Shown piece after piece: positions 8,335 to 17,848 of a stretch of 64,000 nt of DNA. A program made the translations under genes and the position numbers. Each line of letters opens with the position of its first letter. Position 1 is the first letter of the stretch. The stretch is from Nitrospira sp. (lineage in GTDB: Bacteria; Nitrospirota; Nitrospiria; Nitrospirales; Nitrospiraceae). Where the stretch lies: contig JALHPO010000001.1 in NCBI GenBank assembly GCA_022842445.1, positions 543,144 to 607,143 on the forward strand, written 5' to 3'. Below the pieces are notes generated by a model. The model was not told where the DNA came from. It worked only from the letters and a program-made list of their open reading frames with translations, and did no database searches.

Positions 8335-9354
8335 ATGAATCCTTCTTTCTCCAGCTATCTGGTCAACGACGTGTTCGGCGACCCCGGCGTCTATGTGGAC
8401 ATTCGCTGGTCCAGACGGGCACTGCTCTTTGACGTCGGACATATCGACGGACTGGGGCCGACCCGATTGCTGCGGGCCGGTGAGATTTTCGTATCTCACA
8501 CGCACATGGACCACTTCATCGGATTCGATACCGTTCTTCGCGTCGCGTTGGGGCGAGGCAAAACGCTCAGGCTGTTCGGCCCTCCCGGACTGATCGACAA
8601 CGTGCAGGGCAAACTCCGGGGCTATACGTGGAATCTTGTGGATGGCTACCCGCTGACCATCGAAGTTCAAGAGTTCCACGCGGAAACAGTCCGGCAAGCC
8701 TGCTTCCGCGCCGCCGATGCCTTCCGTCTGTCCGAACAGCCTGTTCAGCCATTGAGATCCGCTCACCGTACGGATGGCTTCACGGTTCTCGAAGACCCCA
8801 TGTTTACCGTGCAGGCCGTCGCGTTGAACCATCGCATTCCCTCGTTCGCCTACTCGTTGGAAGAGCAGTTCCACATCAACGTCAACAAGCAGAAACTGCA
8901 TGAGTCCGGGTTGCGGGTCGGCGCCTGGCTCAAAGATGTCAAGGAACACATCTGGCTGGGCCGGCCGGACGACTTCCGTTTCACCGTTGCACTCTACGAC
9001 GAGCATCGACGGGAGGAGCGGGAGTTTGTGCTGGGGGAAGTGAAGGAACGGTTCCTGACGATCACGCGGGGGCAAAAGATCGCCTACGTGGTCGATGCGC
9101 GATACGACGAGGAGAATGAGGCGAAGATTGTAGCCCTCGCCCAAGGCGCGGACCTGTTCTATTGTGAATCACCCTACCTGGATATCGATGCTGAAAAGGC
9201 CCGGGACCGGCATCACCTGACGGCCAGACAAGCAGGACTTATGGCGCGCAAGGCTCACGTCCGCGAACTCGTGGTGTTCCATTTCTCGCCGCGCTATACG
9301 GGCCAGGGCGAAGCGCTGGAACGGGAAGCGATGGAAGCGTTTCAAGGATTCTGA
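8335..9354 (+). CDS. Metallo-beta-lactamase-fold hydrolase, ribonuclease Z-like
   Basis: A 339-residue cytoplasmic protein with the RNase Z/ElaC-like metal site: HTHMDHFIGFD near residue 57, a second region with a conserved histidine (VALNHRIPSFAY near 165), an aspartate motif (YVVDARYDEEN) and a late histidine (HHLTARQAGLMA; VVFHFSPRY). RNase Z trims tRNA 3' ends, and some relatives act on other phosphodiesters. The N-terminus is unlike typical Rnz (SSYLVNDVFGDPGVYVDI), so a divergent subgroup is likely. The next gene starts 12 bases downstream. Confidence 0.78.
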   Translation: MNPSFSSYLVNDVFGDPGVYVDIRWSRRALLFDVGHIDGLGPTRLLRAGEIFVSHTHMDHFIGFDTVLRVALGRGKTLRLFGPPGLIDNVQGKLRGYTWNLVDGYPLTIEVQEFHAETVRQACFRAADAFRLSEQPVQPLRSAHRTDGFTVLEDPMFTVQAVALNHRIPSFAYSLEEQFHINVNKQKLHESGLRVGAWLKDVKEHIWLGRPDDFRFTVALYDEHRREEREFVLGEVKERFLTITRGQKIAYVVDARYDEENEAKIVALAQGADLFYCESPYLDIDAEKARDRHHLTARQAGLMARKAHVRELVVFHFSPRYTGQGEALEREAMEAFQGF

Positions 9355-9366
9355 GGAGGAGGCACT

Positions 9367-9705
9367 GTGAATGACGTGGTGAAGTATGCCGTGTACTTTT
9401 TGCTGGGTGGAACGATCGTCAGCATTTCGACCTATCTTGGCTCACAAGGCAAATCGTTTCTGGCCGCCTTTGCCAGCACCTTTCCCGCTATTACCGGTGC
9501 GACGTTTGTGCTGATGTATCTGAATGGGGGGAGCGACGCGATCGTCGGTTACGCCAAGAATCTGCTGTGGTTTGTCCCGCCCTGGATCGTCTATGTCCTG
9601 TCCATGATCGCCGGCGTCCCCCGCTTCGGCTTCTGGCCGACCATGGTTGGCTCGCTCGTGTTGTATATGGGATGTGTAGGGCTGGTGAAGATAGTGTCGC
9701 GATAG
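9367..9705 (+). CDS. Small membrane protein, DUF3147/GlpM-like
   Basis: A 112-residue protein with four predicted membrane helices and the pattern of GlpM/DUF3147 proteins (KYAVYFLLGGTIVSISTYLG, then AFASTFPAITGATFVLMY). It begins at GTG 9367 behind a strong GAGGAGG. It probably forms an operon with the RNase Z-like gene. The role of the family is not firmly known. Confidence 0.65.
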   Translation: MNDVVKYAVYFLLGGTIVSISTYLGSQGKSFLAAFASTFPAITGATFVLMYLNGGSDAIVGYAKNLLWFVPPWIVYVLSMIAGVPRFGFWPTMVGSLVLYMGCVGLVKIVSR

Positions 9706-9783
9706 GCTGAGCAGGCCCAGAAAAGATTTCTGGCTCAAAGAAGCTCTATTGATTATCTGAGCTTCTCTTGGTTTCAATTCTCT

Positions 9784-10149
9784 TCAGAAAAGGATTAATC
9801 CATTCTTCTTGCCACGATGGGTCGATCTCGCCAGTTCTATTAAAACAGTCAACGCCTGATCATATTCTTCTCTCTCGAAATGAGCCTTTCCTAAAAACCA
9901 ATACGCGTAGGCGTCCTTTGGTTTTTTCTTGAGATGCTCATGGCAGTAGTCAATGAGTTCTTGATGCTGGCCGGTTTCATACATTGCCCTAGCAGAAGTA
10001 TAAAACATGTTTTCAATCTCGGACTTTATTGTCCGATATGAAGCCGCAATGGCTCTAATCAGGTTGAGGCACACACCAGCACCGACCAAGTAGACAAGTG
10101 CCCACATGCCCTGATTAATCTCCCGCAGAAGCATGACTTGCTGTTCCAT
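9784..10149 (-). CDS. Membrane-anchored TPR protein
   Basis: A 121-residue protein. Residues 14-34 (MWALVYLVGAGVCLNLIRAIA) form a membrane anchor, and residues about 48-115 hold one and a half TPR units (ALAKxHFEREEYDQAL-type: KDAYAYWFLGKAHFEREEY). It is the last of three minus-strand genes starting with the YbjQ-like gene. Its AT content is higher than that of the neighbours. The partner is unknown. Confidence 0.6.
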   Translation of the reverse strand: MEQQVMLLREINQGMWALVYLVGAGVCLNLIRAIAASYRTIKSEIENMFYTSARAMYETGQHQELIDYCHEHLKKKPKDAYAYWFLGKAHFEREEYDQALTVLIELARSTHRGKKNGLILF

Positions 10150-10175
10150 ACTTTTTTACCAAACGAGTCGATTCG

Positions 10176-10750
10176 TTAAACCGCCCCGCTGAAATGGAGC
10201 TGGTTGATCTCTCCAAGGGCCGCGACCATCTGACTGAACGTCGCGGTGACGGAACCGCTTGCGGCTTGAAAGAGGCCATCGTCGCTGGCCCGGAGGTCAG
10301 GAGGGTTCTCGATCTCTCGCACGTTCTGACAGAATCGAAGAATGATTCCATTCCAATTGAGAGGCCCAGCCCTTCATCAAGAAAATCGGCGCGGTCCTTT
10401 GAGAAAGGCTGATCGAATTCCCTGGCCCGCTGCTGCCACATCCGCTCCATCGCCTCCCGGCGATCCGGACTGAGCTCTAACCCGCCGGCCCGTTCATTCA
10501 GCGCCGCGAACAGCCCCCCGACCACATAATCGACCTGCGACTCTGCAAAGACACCAATACAGGCTTGCATCAATACATATTTGTGAAAGAGAAACACTTC
10601 GGCCCTGATGCGGACTTCGTCGGCGGAAGGATCGTACACCCGGGCAAGTTCCCGGAGCGCCTCAGCAGACGGCCCCTCAAAGGCAGAGCCCAGGAGTCCC
10701 GCGATCTGGCGGCCAAGCATAAGATATTCGACATTCGCGAGGAGTGTCAT
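10176..10750 (-). pseudogene. Hypothetical cytoplasmic protein, frameshifted
   Basis: The first 130 residues of the track ORF (MTLLANVEYLMLGRQIAGLL onward) look like a normal helical protein, but after GLGLSIGMES the frame becomes serine/arginine-rich. The neighbouring frame from the same point reads LNWNGIILRFCQNVREIENP and continues naturally to TAA at 10176-10178. A two-base CT duplication in the run GAGAGG at 10359-10364 would explain the shift. The gene is thus either a fresh pseudogene or carries a sequencing error; the intact product would be about 190 residues. It lies 9 bases behind the YbjQ-like gene. Family not recognised. Confidence 0.65.
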
Positions 10751-10759
10751 ACGTGCCTG

Positions 10760-11080
10760 CTATTCAACGACGACTGCCGTGCCGCTCGCGCTGACCATCA
10801 GCATGCTGGCGTTGGCGCCGATGGTTTCGTAGTCGATGTCGATGCCCACGATGGCATTGGCGCCCAGGTGTTTGGCCTGCTCGCGCATTTCACCGAGAGC
10901 GATGTCCTTGGCCTTGCGCAGCTCTGCTTCGTAGGCCGCCGATCGGCCGCCGACGATGTCGCGAATCGACGCGAAGAAATCCCTGAAGATGTTTGCCCCG
11001 AGGATGGCGTCCCCGGATACCAAGCCGAGATACTTGACCGCTTTCCTGCCTTCGATGTTGTGTGTCGTGGTGAGAATCAT
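10760..11080 (-). CDS. YbjQ/UPF0145 family protein
   Basis: A 106-residue protein from ATG 11080, which has GGAGGGAG just upstream; the track's longer start adds 29 unlikely residues. It carries the YbjQ pattern: [20 protein letters not shown] at the start, then [20 protein letters not shown] and [16 protein letters not shown]. This family (sometimes called heavy-metal-binding domain) forms ring-like oligomers; its role is not settled. First gene of a likely three-gene operon running to 9784. Confidence 0.85.
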   Translation of the reverse strand: MILTTTHNIEGRKAVKYLGLVSGDAILGANIFRDFFASIRDIVGGRSAAYEAELRKAKDIALGEMREQAKHLGANAIVGIDIDYETIGANASMLMVSASGTAVVVE

Positions 11081-11150
11081 TCGGCATCTCCTCCCTGGAG
11101 AAGCTATGGTCTCATTGACGAGGCCATTCACCAAGACTTTCCCGAATCCT

Positions 11151-11200
11151 AGGAGCCTGTCCGACACTGGCCGTTCTACTGCCGTATTGGACAGGCTCCT
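11151..11200. repeat. Inverted repeat between YbjQ and uvrA
   Basis: AGGAGCCTGTCC (11151-11162) and GGACAGGCTCCT (11189-11200) form a perfect 12-base stem with a 26-base loop. It lies between two divergent genes and so is not placed as a terminator. It may be a small mobile repeat or a regulatory dyad. Confidence 0.6.
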
Positions 11201-11261
11201 CGTTGAAGCGGGTGCACGAGCCTGCTAGGATCGTGCATTTACCAAGTCTGGAGCTTGTCTC

Positions 11262-14051
11262 GTGAACTCTACCCCTCTGCCTCACGGCCGGCCTTTGGAC
11301 TTAATCGTCGAGGGCGCGCGGCAGAATAATCTGAAAAACATCTCGCTCCGCATTCCCCATGATCGAGTGACGGCCATCACCGGCCTGTCCGGATCGGGAA
11401 AATCGTCATTGGCCTTCGATACGCTTTTTGCAGAGGGCCAGTGGCGCTATGTCGAATCCCTCTCGACCTACGCCCGCATGTTTCTCGACAAGGTGGCCCG
11501 CCCCGATGTGGATCGTATCCAGAATGTCCGCCCGGCCATCGCGATCGAACAGAAAAACCAGGTTCGCACCGCCCGCTCCACCGTCGGCACCACGACAGAA
11601 ATCGCCGACCTGCTGCGCCTCCTCTTTGCCAAGATCGGCAAACCGACCTGCCCGGACTGCCGCCGGGAAGCGCGCGCTTTTCAGCCGGACTCAGTCGCCG
11701 ACGATCTCCTGACTCGCTTTCCCGGCGCGCGGGCCATGGTCCTCTTTCCTATTGCATCTCCCTCGTCGAAACAAACCGCCCTCTTTATTCAATCGTTGTT
11801 AACCCGTGGATTCACCCGGCTCAAGACAGCCGATGACATCCTCGATCTCCATGAGACTACGCCGGCAGCGCTGCACGGACACTCGATCCTGTACGTCGTG
11901 CTCGATCGGCTGGTGATCGGCACAGACAATCGATCACGCCTGGTGGAAGCCGTGGAAACTGCATTTCGCGAAGGTGATGGCAGCTGCGCCGTCGATGTGA
12001 TCGGCCAGGGTCTTCAGAAGTACAGCACATCGTTCCTGTGCCAACAGTGCGGTCGGACGTTTGAGCCCCTCAGACCGGTGCTCTTTTCGTTCAACCATCC
12101 ACTCGGCGCCTGCCCCGATTGCAAGGGCTTCGGCAACGTGCTGCGCTACGATCCGGAATTGGTCATTCCCGACCACGACAAGTCGCTCGCCCAGGGCGCC
12201 ATCGAACCCTGGAGCAAACCCAGCGCGGACTGGTGGCAGAAGCGGATGCTGCTGGCCATGAAACGGCAGGGCGTGAACATCACGGCCCCGTTCAGGCTGC
12301 TGCCCAAAGAGACACAGCATTCGCTCTGGAATGGCGGTAAGTCGTTCGAGGGCATCAACGAGTTCTTCGAATACCTGGAAGGCAAACGGTACAAGCTGCA
12401 TGTGCGCGTGATGCTCAGCCGCTACCGCACCCCGTTTGACTGCCCCGGCTGCCACGGGAGCCGTCTGAAGCCGGGCGCGCGCTTCGTGAAGATCGCCGGG
12501 AAAGACATTCATGACGTCACGGAATGGACGATCGAGACGCTCGGTTCCTGGCTCGATTCGTTGGCCCTGCCGCCGTTCGAACGAACCATCGCCGCAGATA
12601 TCTTGCGGCAGCTGAACGCTAAGCTGGGGTTTCTGCTGCGCGTCGGCCTGAGCTATCTCACGCTCGCCCGGCAGACCAAAACGCTTTCGGGCGGCGAGGC
12701 ACAACGGGTGTCGCTGGCCAACCAGCTCGGCGCCAGGCTGGTCGGTACCCTCTACGTGCTTGACGAACCCACGATCGGGCTCCACGCGCGGGATACGGAC
12801 CTGCTTGCAGGGATTCTCAAAGAGCTATCAGCCGCGGGCAACACCGTGGTCGTCGTCGAGCATGACCGGCGCATGATCGAGTCGGCCGATCACATCGTCG
12901 AAATGGGGCCACGCTCAGGCGAACAGGGCGGCCACATCGTTTGCGCCGCTCCCATCGAAGTTTTTCGCCAGGATCCCAGCGCAATCACGGCACGCTACCT
13001 CCGGGGCGAAGACTCGATCCCATTGCCGGCATCACGCCGCTCAGGGTCGGGCAACTTTCTCGTCATTGCCGGCGCGGCGGAACATAACCTGAAAGACCTG
13101 CTCGTCCGCCTTCCTCTCGGCATGTTGATCTGCATCACCGGTGTCTCCGGATCCGGCAAGAGTACGTTGGTCGAGGACACTCTGTATCGGGCGCTCGCCC
13201 GCGCCTTCCGTGTAGAGTCGCTCCCGATGGGCCGCTTCACCGCCATCAAAGGGATCGAACACCTGCAGGGTGTGCGCCTGATCGACCAGCAACCGATCGG
13301 ACGCACCCCTCGATCAAATCCCATCACCTATCTGAAAGCCTTCGACGATATCAGGAAGCTCTTCGCGTCTGAACGCCAGGCGATCCGGCAGGGTTTCACG
13401 GCAGGCCATTTTTCTTTCAATGCAACGGGAGGGCGATGCGAGCGGTGCGAGGGCAGCGGCGTGGAAAAACTGGAGATGTATTTCTTCGAAGATATCTACG
13501 CCCCTTGTGAGATCTGTGACGGCAAACGGTTCAAACCTGAAGTCCTGGCCATCCGCTATCGAGGCAAAACCATCTCCGACGTGCTCGCGATGACCGTAGA
13601 CGACGCGCTGGCCTTCTTTTCCGGCGCACCGAAACTCCAGGAGCGGCTGCATGTTCTGTCCTCCATCGGCCTCGGCTATCTGCGTCTCGGTCAATCGGCA
13701 ACGACCCTGTCAGGAGGCGAGGCCCAGCGATTGAAAGTGGCGGCTGAGCTCAAAGACGCTTCCGCGAAAAACATCCTCTACATCATGGATGAACCCACCA
13801 CCGGCCTGCACTTTGACGACGTGAAGAAACTCCTCACTGTGCTCCACAAGCTCGTGAATGCCGGCAATACGCTGGTCGTCGTCGAGCACAATCTGGATGT
13901 CATTAAATCGGCAGACTGGATCATCGATCTCGGCCCGGAAGGGGGTGCAGCCGGAGGGCAGATCGTGGCAGAAGGACGACCTGAACAGGTGGCGAAAGTG
14001 GCCGGCTCCTATACCGGACAATTTCTTGCGCAGACCCTCGACCTCCACTGA
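11262..14051 (+). CDS. uvrA: UvrA-type excinuclease ATPase
   Basis: A 929-residue double-ABC ATPase that recognises damaged DNA and loads UvrB in nucleotide excision repair. Visible motifs: Walker A at about 41-49 (GLSGSGKSS) and 627-635 (GVSGSGKST), ABC signatures LSGGEAQRV (about 475) and LSGGEAQRL (about 816), and both CxxC-x19/20-CxxC zinc modules (CQQCGRTF...CPDC; CERCEGSG...CEIC). The start is GTG with GGAG eight bases upstream. The UvrB-binding region differs from the usual sequence (EQKNQVRTARSTVGTTTEI), so it could be a second paralogue rather than the main UvrA. It is a single-gene unit. Confidence 0.88.
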   Translation: MNSTPLPHGRPLDLIVEGARQNNLKNISLRIPHDRVTAITGLSGSGKSSLAFDTLFAEGQWRYVESLSTYARMFLDKVARPDVDRIQNVRPAIAIEQKNQVRTARSTVGTTTEIADLLRLLFAKIGKPTCPDCRREARAFQPDSVADDLLTRFPGARAMVLFPIASPSSKQTALFIQSLLTRGFTRLKTADDILDLHETTPAALHGHSILYVVLDRLVIGTDNRSRLVEAVETAFREGDGSCAVDVIGQGLQKYSTSFLCQQCGRTFEPLRPVLFSFNHPLGACPDCKGFGNVLRYDPELVIPDHDKSLAQGAIEPWSKPSADWWQKRMLLAMKRQGVNITAPFRLLPKETQHSLWNGGKSFEGINEFFEYLEGKRYKLHVRVMLSRYRTPFDCPGCHGSRLKPGARFVKIAGKDIHDVTEWTIETLGSWLDSLALPPFERTIAADILRQLNAKLGFLLRVGLSYLTLARQTKTLSGGEAQRVSLANQLGARLVGTLYVLDEPTIGLHARDTDLLAGILKELSAAGNTVVVVEHDRRMIESADHIVEMGPRSGEQGGHIVCAAPIEVFRQDPSAITARYLRGEDSIPLPASRRSGSGNFLVIAGAAEHNLKDLLVRLPLGMLICITGVSGSGKSTLVEDTLYRALARAFRVESLPMGRFTAIKGIEHLQGVRLIDQQPIGRTPRSNPITYLKAFDDIRKLFASERQAIRQGFTAGHFSFNATGGRCERCEGSGVEKLEMYFFEDIYAPCEICDGKRFKPEVLAIRYRGKTISDVLAMTVDDALAFFSGAPKLQERLHVLSSIGLGYLRLGQSATTLSGGEAQRLKVAAELKDASAKNILYIMDEPTTGLHFDDVKKLLTVLHKLVNAGNTLVVVEHNLDVIKSADWIIDLGPEGGAAGGQIVAEGRPEQVAKVAGSYTGQFLAQTLDLH

Positions 14052-14160
14052 CCACTCAACCATCACACGAACCCGCCATTCGGCGTCGGTCCATAATCTC
14101 AACGTAGGTTGCCTCTGGTAGCACAATCTGCTACGCGTGCGGCCATACGAAGCCTGCCGC

Positions 14161-15540
14161 CTATTCTTCCGGCTTGTCCGCTTTCGGCGCCGGCTGCTCG
14201 CCGGTCAGTTTTCTATGCAGGAACTTCTTGCTGACCACCGTAATGGCAAAGGCGAGCCCGATGGCAATCGGAACAAAGATCGCCGACGCAATATTCGCAT
14301 TCTGCAGCCATCCCACTTCTGACAACCCCTTGAAGACATACCCTGCCAGGCCGGCAAGGTAGTAGGCGATCACGATAACCGACAATCCTTCCACGGTATG
14401 CTGAAGCATGACCTGGCTCTTCGTCGTCTTATCGACGCTTTGGAGAAGGGCGAGATTCTGTGCTTCCACAATCAGATCGACACGCGTGCGGATGATGGCA
14501 ATGATCCCCTCAAATCCATTCCGCAACGTATCGATCCGCCTCAATAATTGCTGATACCCCTCAGCTACGCCGGTGATGCCGCTTAATACATAGTCAGAGA
14601 TCGGCCGGTAGGACTCCAGCGGCTTCTCCGCCAATGACGCCAGCGTCGCATGGACGATCTTGTCGTACGGCGTCGACGAGGACAGCTCGAAATGCAGCTT
14701 CCCGGCCATCCGGTTCGTCTTCAGTAAGTCCTGCGTCAGGGTGTTCATCCAGCGCTGCAGTGCCTGCGGGTCGGCGTGTGCGATATGACTCGTGATGATT
14801 TCACGTTGTTGCAGATGCACCTGCTCGAACTTGTAGACCTGATCGATCGCGGCGGAGAACAGCGGCTTCTGCATCAGCAACAGATGATAGTAGGTCTCGA
14901 TCCTCACAATGGCATCGACGATATCTTTCAGATGCGACGCGTTGGAGCGCGACGGCCCGGCCGTGACCCAGTAGCGTTCCCTGCCCTGTTGATCCGGTGT
15001 AAAGCTGGTGATCACGGTCGTGTGCTCATTGAGAATCCGGCTCCCATAGAGCACAGGACCGGGAAAACGCGAGCGCATCCCTTCTCGGGACGGCGGGGCC
15101 TCTGCCGACAAGAGGATATCCAACCGGCACACTTCCGTTCCCAAGTCCGTATTCGGAAATTGATAGGCGGGAAAGGTCAGCGGACCGAACGCAAGATCCT
15201 GATTCCCCGGCGGGGGCAAATGCCAAAGCTGGTAGTTATAATACTCGGTGTGGGCCTGCCAGATAACGATGAGCCGGTCGCCGGTTGCTTCCTCCTTGAC
15301 GCCATAGCCGAACGTTTCACGCAACACCACGTTCTTTTGGGAAATCTGGAGCGTCCCCAGCAACGACTGGAATTCCTGCCGGCTTGCGGGTCGTTGCGCC
15401 GGCGGGTCAGCCATGCGAAAGGCTTTGTAATGCACATGCGCCGGAGCCCGTAGCCAGTGAGTCAACGGAATCTGCGGCTGCTCATGCAATTTTCGCAACA
15501 AAGCATCTGTTGCCGACGGCACTCCTGGCGATTGATCCAC
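14161..15540 (-). CDS. DUF3422 family membrane-associated protein
   Basis: A 459-residue protein matching DUF3422: a soluble N-terminal domain (PLTHWLRAPAHVHYKAFRMA), a long helical middle (residues about 200-380), and two C-terminal membrane segments (SVIVIAYYLAGLAGYVF and IFVPIAIGLAFAITVV). I place the start at GTG 15540 behind AGGAGGG; the track start at 15705 lies inside the upstream gene in another frame. The gene follows the CsgG/PDZ lipoprotein by 11 bases, so they are probably co-transcribed. The family has no assigned biochemical function. Confidence 0.8.
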   Translation of the reverse strand: MDQSPGVPSATDALLRKLHEQPQIPLTHWLRAPAHVHYKAFRMADPPAQRPASRQEFQSLLGTLQISQKNVVLRETFGYGVKEEATGDRLIVIWQAHTEYYNYQLWHLPPPGNQDLAFGPLTFPAYQFPNTDLGTEVCRLDILLSAEAPPSREGMRSRFPGPVLYGSRILNEHTTVITSFTPDQQGRERYWVTAGPSRSNASHLKDIVDAIVRIETYYHLLLMQKPLFSAAIDQVYKFEQVHLQQREIITSHIAHADPQALQRWMNTLTQDLLKTNRMAGKLHFELSSSTPYDKIVHATLASLAEKPLESYRPISDYVLSGITGVAEGYQQLLRRIDTLRNGFEGIIAIIRTRVDLIVEAQNLALLQSVDKTTKSQVMLQHTVEGLSVIVIAYYLAGLAGYVFKGLSEVGWLQNANIASAIFVPIAIGLAFAITVVSKKFLHRKLTGEQPAPKADKPEE

Positions 15541-15551
15541 GATGATCCCTC

Positions 15552-16817
15552 CTACAATCCAGGCCTCTTCTCCGCAATGACCTGCACATCGAGGAATTGC
15601 TCCCCCCGCATGACGTCGAGCTGCAACCTCCGCCCTGACTCGACTTGGCAAATCCGCTTGGCATCGCGCTCCGTTTTGACGTCGGCCAGCGGCAACCCGT
15701 TGCACCCGATCACACGATCGCCGACTCTCAGACCGGCCTTCTCAGCCGGCAAGCCGCTTCGCAGTTCTCTCACAAGATAGAATCGGTCTCCCCGTTCTTC
15801 CTCCAACTGCCAATGGACCCCGATGCGCCCGGATCCCAACAAACCGGTCTGAGATCCGAACAGGGTAAGAATCCGGTGGACGATCACACGCGCCGAGCTT
15901 TCCGGATTATCGGTCGTGGGATCGGTCAAATGCCCTTGTCCGCTGAAGAGCAGCAAGCCCGTTTCGACATCGATCATCCGCAGCGCCAACGACACGCTGT
16001 TGGTGTGTTCCTGCTGACGCTGTTCCCATTGCTGCACTTCCCCCACGATAATCGCTTCCGCGCCGACCAGTTTGCCCACCTTCAGAACATTCGCATCATC
16101 GGCATGGGTCAGCTGAATAACCTGTTCCTGCAACACTTCATCCAGTTTCGCCCGTTCAACCATCCGCATATCGAGATCCAGCATGAGCGTCGTGACGATG
16201 CCTGCCACACGAGACCCGGTGCCCGGCACATCGGCCATGTCTTCAAAAAGCATGACCGCCATCGTCCGGTACTGGTCGATCGATTCGCGGTCGATCGGGC
16301 CCCTCCCCGACACCACCGGCTCCGGCCTCGCCGCAGAACCATCCATGGAGGCCGGCGCTCCAGCCGTGGCACACGTGCGCCGTCTCTGCATAATGGCAGC
16401 CGGTGGACCCCAGGCACAGAGTTCATTGTCGATCAGAACGACATGGTGCGGATACTCGCGCTGATCGGACGCGATATTGGTAAAGGGATACACAAGACAC
16501 CCTCCGATCACCATTGACAACGGGCAATACAGCAGCTCATATGCCCACTGTTTTCTCGCCGTCAGCGAATACTCCCAGATCAGCATGCGCCCATCATCCC
16601 TCAACACGCGATCCGGGTATCCGATGTTCTCGAGCACCTGCGCTTTGGTCATGGGAACGGTCAGCCGATCCAGCTTGGCCTCCGATTTGATGATGGTGTA
16701 GCCGAGCCCGCAGCCAGATAGCAGCGCCACTATCATGCCCGCAACCACCGTTTGAGCCACCGCATACAGACGCGATCGACTGTTTGGCGTACCATGCATA
16801 GAGGACAACCCTAGCAT
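15552..16817 (-). CDS. Lipoprotein with CsgG-like and C-terminal PDZ domains
   Basis: A 421-residue protein. The signal peptide ends in a lipobox (VALLSGC, near residue 36). Residues about 45-100 resemble SmpA/OmlA-type small lipoproteins (VPMTKAQVLENIGYPDRVLR). Residues 185-320 have the CsgG/FlgT-like pattern (TMAVMLFEDMADVPGTGS, KVGKLVGAEAIIVGEV). Residues 340-420 form a PDZ domain (LRSGLPAEKAGLRVGDRVIG). CsgG proteins assemble in the outer membrane; here the PDZ tail suggests a scaffold. An in-frame ATG at 16799 is an alternative start. Confidence 0.72.
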   Translation of the reverse strand: MLGLSSMHGTPNSRSRLYAVAQTVVAGMIVALLSGCGLGYTIIKSEAKLDRLTVPMTKAQVLENIGYPDRVLRDDGRMLIWEYSLTARKQWAYELLYCPLSMVIGGCLVYPFTNIASDQREYPHHVVLIDNELCAWGPPAAIMQRRRTCATAGAPASMDGSAARPEPVVSGRGPIDRESIDQYRTMAVMLFEDMADVPGTGSRVAGIVTTLMLDLDMRMVERAKLDEVLQEQVIQLTHADDANVLKVGKLVGAEAIIVGEVQQWEQRQQEHTNSVSLALRMIDVETGLLLFSGQGHLTDPTTDNPESSARVIVHRILTLFGSQTGLLGSGRIGVHWQLEEERGDRFYLVRELRSGLPAEKAGLRVGDRVIGCNGLPLADVKTERDAKRICQVESGRRLQLDVMRGEQFLDVQVIAEKRPGL

Positions 16818-16850
16818 CTGTGCTCGGAGCGCTTCAAGAGAACATGGGGG

Positions 16851-16950
16851 ATGTTTCGGGTTTCAAGTTCCGGGGTTCGAGTTTTCGGAGCATCGTTCCT
16901 GACAACGCGAAACATGAAACCCGAAACTCGCAACTCGTTCCCCGGACTAG
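16851..16950. repeat. Family B intergenic repeat (GAAACCCGAAACTC words)
   Basis: Imperfect dyad: TTTCGGGTTTCAAGTTCC...GGTTCGAGTTTTCGG on one side and CGAAACATGAAACCCGAAACTCGC on the other. The same words occur at 28476-28556 and 52935-52995. It fills the gap between the YqgE gene and the CsgG lipoprotein gene; no promoter is obvious within it. Confidence 0.7.
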
Positions 16951-17017
16951 CGGATCGGTGGTGCCTCAGCTCACAGAGACGGACAGGTGCGGCAGAGCCC
17001 CGCGTGACGAATGCAGG

Positions 17018-17578
17018 TCAGTTACAGGACGGATCGAACGGCATCTCCGCATATGGACGGTAGGTATCACCAAGGGTGAGCAACAGATCACGCCAGACCG
17101 AGGACGGATCCTTTTCGAAGAGTAAGTTGGGGTCGGCAGGCACTACAATCCAGGAGCCGGTTTTCATCTCGTTTTCCAATTGACCGGGCCCCCATCCCGA
17201 ATATCCCAGATACGCGCGGAAGGCTTCCTGACTGCCGACATTGGTGAGAATCCGTTCCACCATCCCCATGTCGCCGCCCAGACAGACTCCGTCGAATACA
17301 TGATGCGCGTTCTCCGGAAACTCTCTGCCGCGGTAGAGCAACATGACCTGGTTGGTCTGCACGGGGCCACCGGCATAGAGAACGTGGCCGGCCCCTTCAA
17401 TGATCGGGACCTGCGGCAGCGCCTCTGAAATGGACATGGCCGTAGGCCGGTTGACGACCACGCCTAAGGCGCCTTCCGGCCCATACTCGCACAACAGCAC
17501 CACGGTCTGGCGAAAGTTGGGATCGCGGAGGCTGGGCGCGGCAATGAGAAATATGCCTTTACCAAGTGTAAGATCCAT
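17018..17578 (-). CDS. YqgE/AlgH (UPF0301) family protein
   Basis: A 186-residue protein with the conserved UPF0301 signature: GIFLIAAPSLRDPNFRQTVV at the start, then GALGVVVNRP, LYAGGPVQ and the late YLGYSGWGPGQLENEM. Length matches the family (about 185-190). I choose ATG 17578, preceded by AGGA; the track start at 17584 is a TTG. The family is found across Gram-negative bacteria, has a known fold, and was once linked to alginate regulation, but its function is unclear. Stand-alone gene. Confidence 0.9.
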   Translation of the reverse strand: MDLTLGKGIFLIAAPSLRDPNFRQTVVLLCEYGPEGALGVVVNRPTAMSISEALPQVPIIEGAGHVLYAGGPVQTNQVMLLYRGREFPENAHHVFDGVCLGGDMGMVERILTNVGSQEAFRAYLGYSGWGPGQLENEMKTGSWIVVPADPNLLFEKDPSSVWRDLLLTLGDTYRPYAEMPFDPSCN

Positions 17579-17667
17579 ACACAAATCCTACTGCGCTTGC
17601 CGGTCTTGCGCAAGCATGAACCCCAATGGACATTCGTTCCAGGTGCAGCATATCCCGTTTGAGAAAA

Positions 17668-17845
17668 GAGCTGATAGCTGATGGCGTATAGCACGTGATC
17701 GGATCACGCTTCGATTCTCTCTCCGGTCCCATGCCATAAGCCATACGCTATAGGCTCTTTAGACCGATGCCGCTTCACGAGATACGAGCAACGAAACACA
17801 GAACAGCGGATTCGGTGATTACAAGAGCGGGCTCATGAATCATGC
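17668..17845. repeat. Composite of intergenic repeat families A, C and MITE-2 end
   Basis: Three kinds of repeat in a row. First, 17668-17760: GAGCTGATAGCTGATGGCGT ... CATACGCTATAGGCTC (family A). Second, 17770-17790: GCTTCACGAGATACGAGC (family C). Third, 17794-17835: CAGAACAGCGGATTCGGTGA ... CATGAATCATGCGG, a solo right end of the MITE described at 25082. Confidence 0.7.
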
Positions 17846-17848
17846 GGA

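Noticed and set aside
11151-11200. Terminator
   Set aside because: It lies between two gene starts, has a 26-base loop and no T run.
14161-15705. Start of the DUF3422 gene at 15705
   Set aside because: The first 55 codons overlap the CsgG/PDZ gene and have shuffled composition; GTG 15540 has a strong ribosome-binding site.
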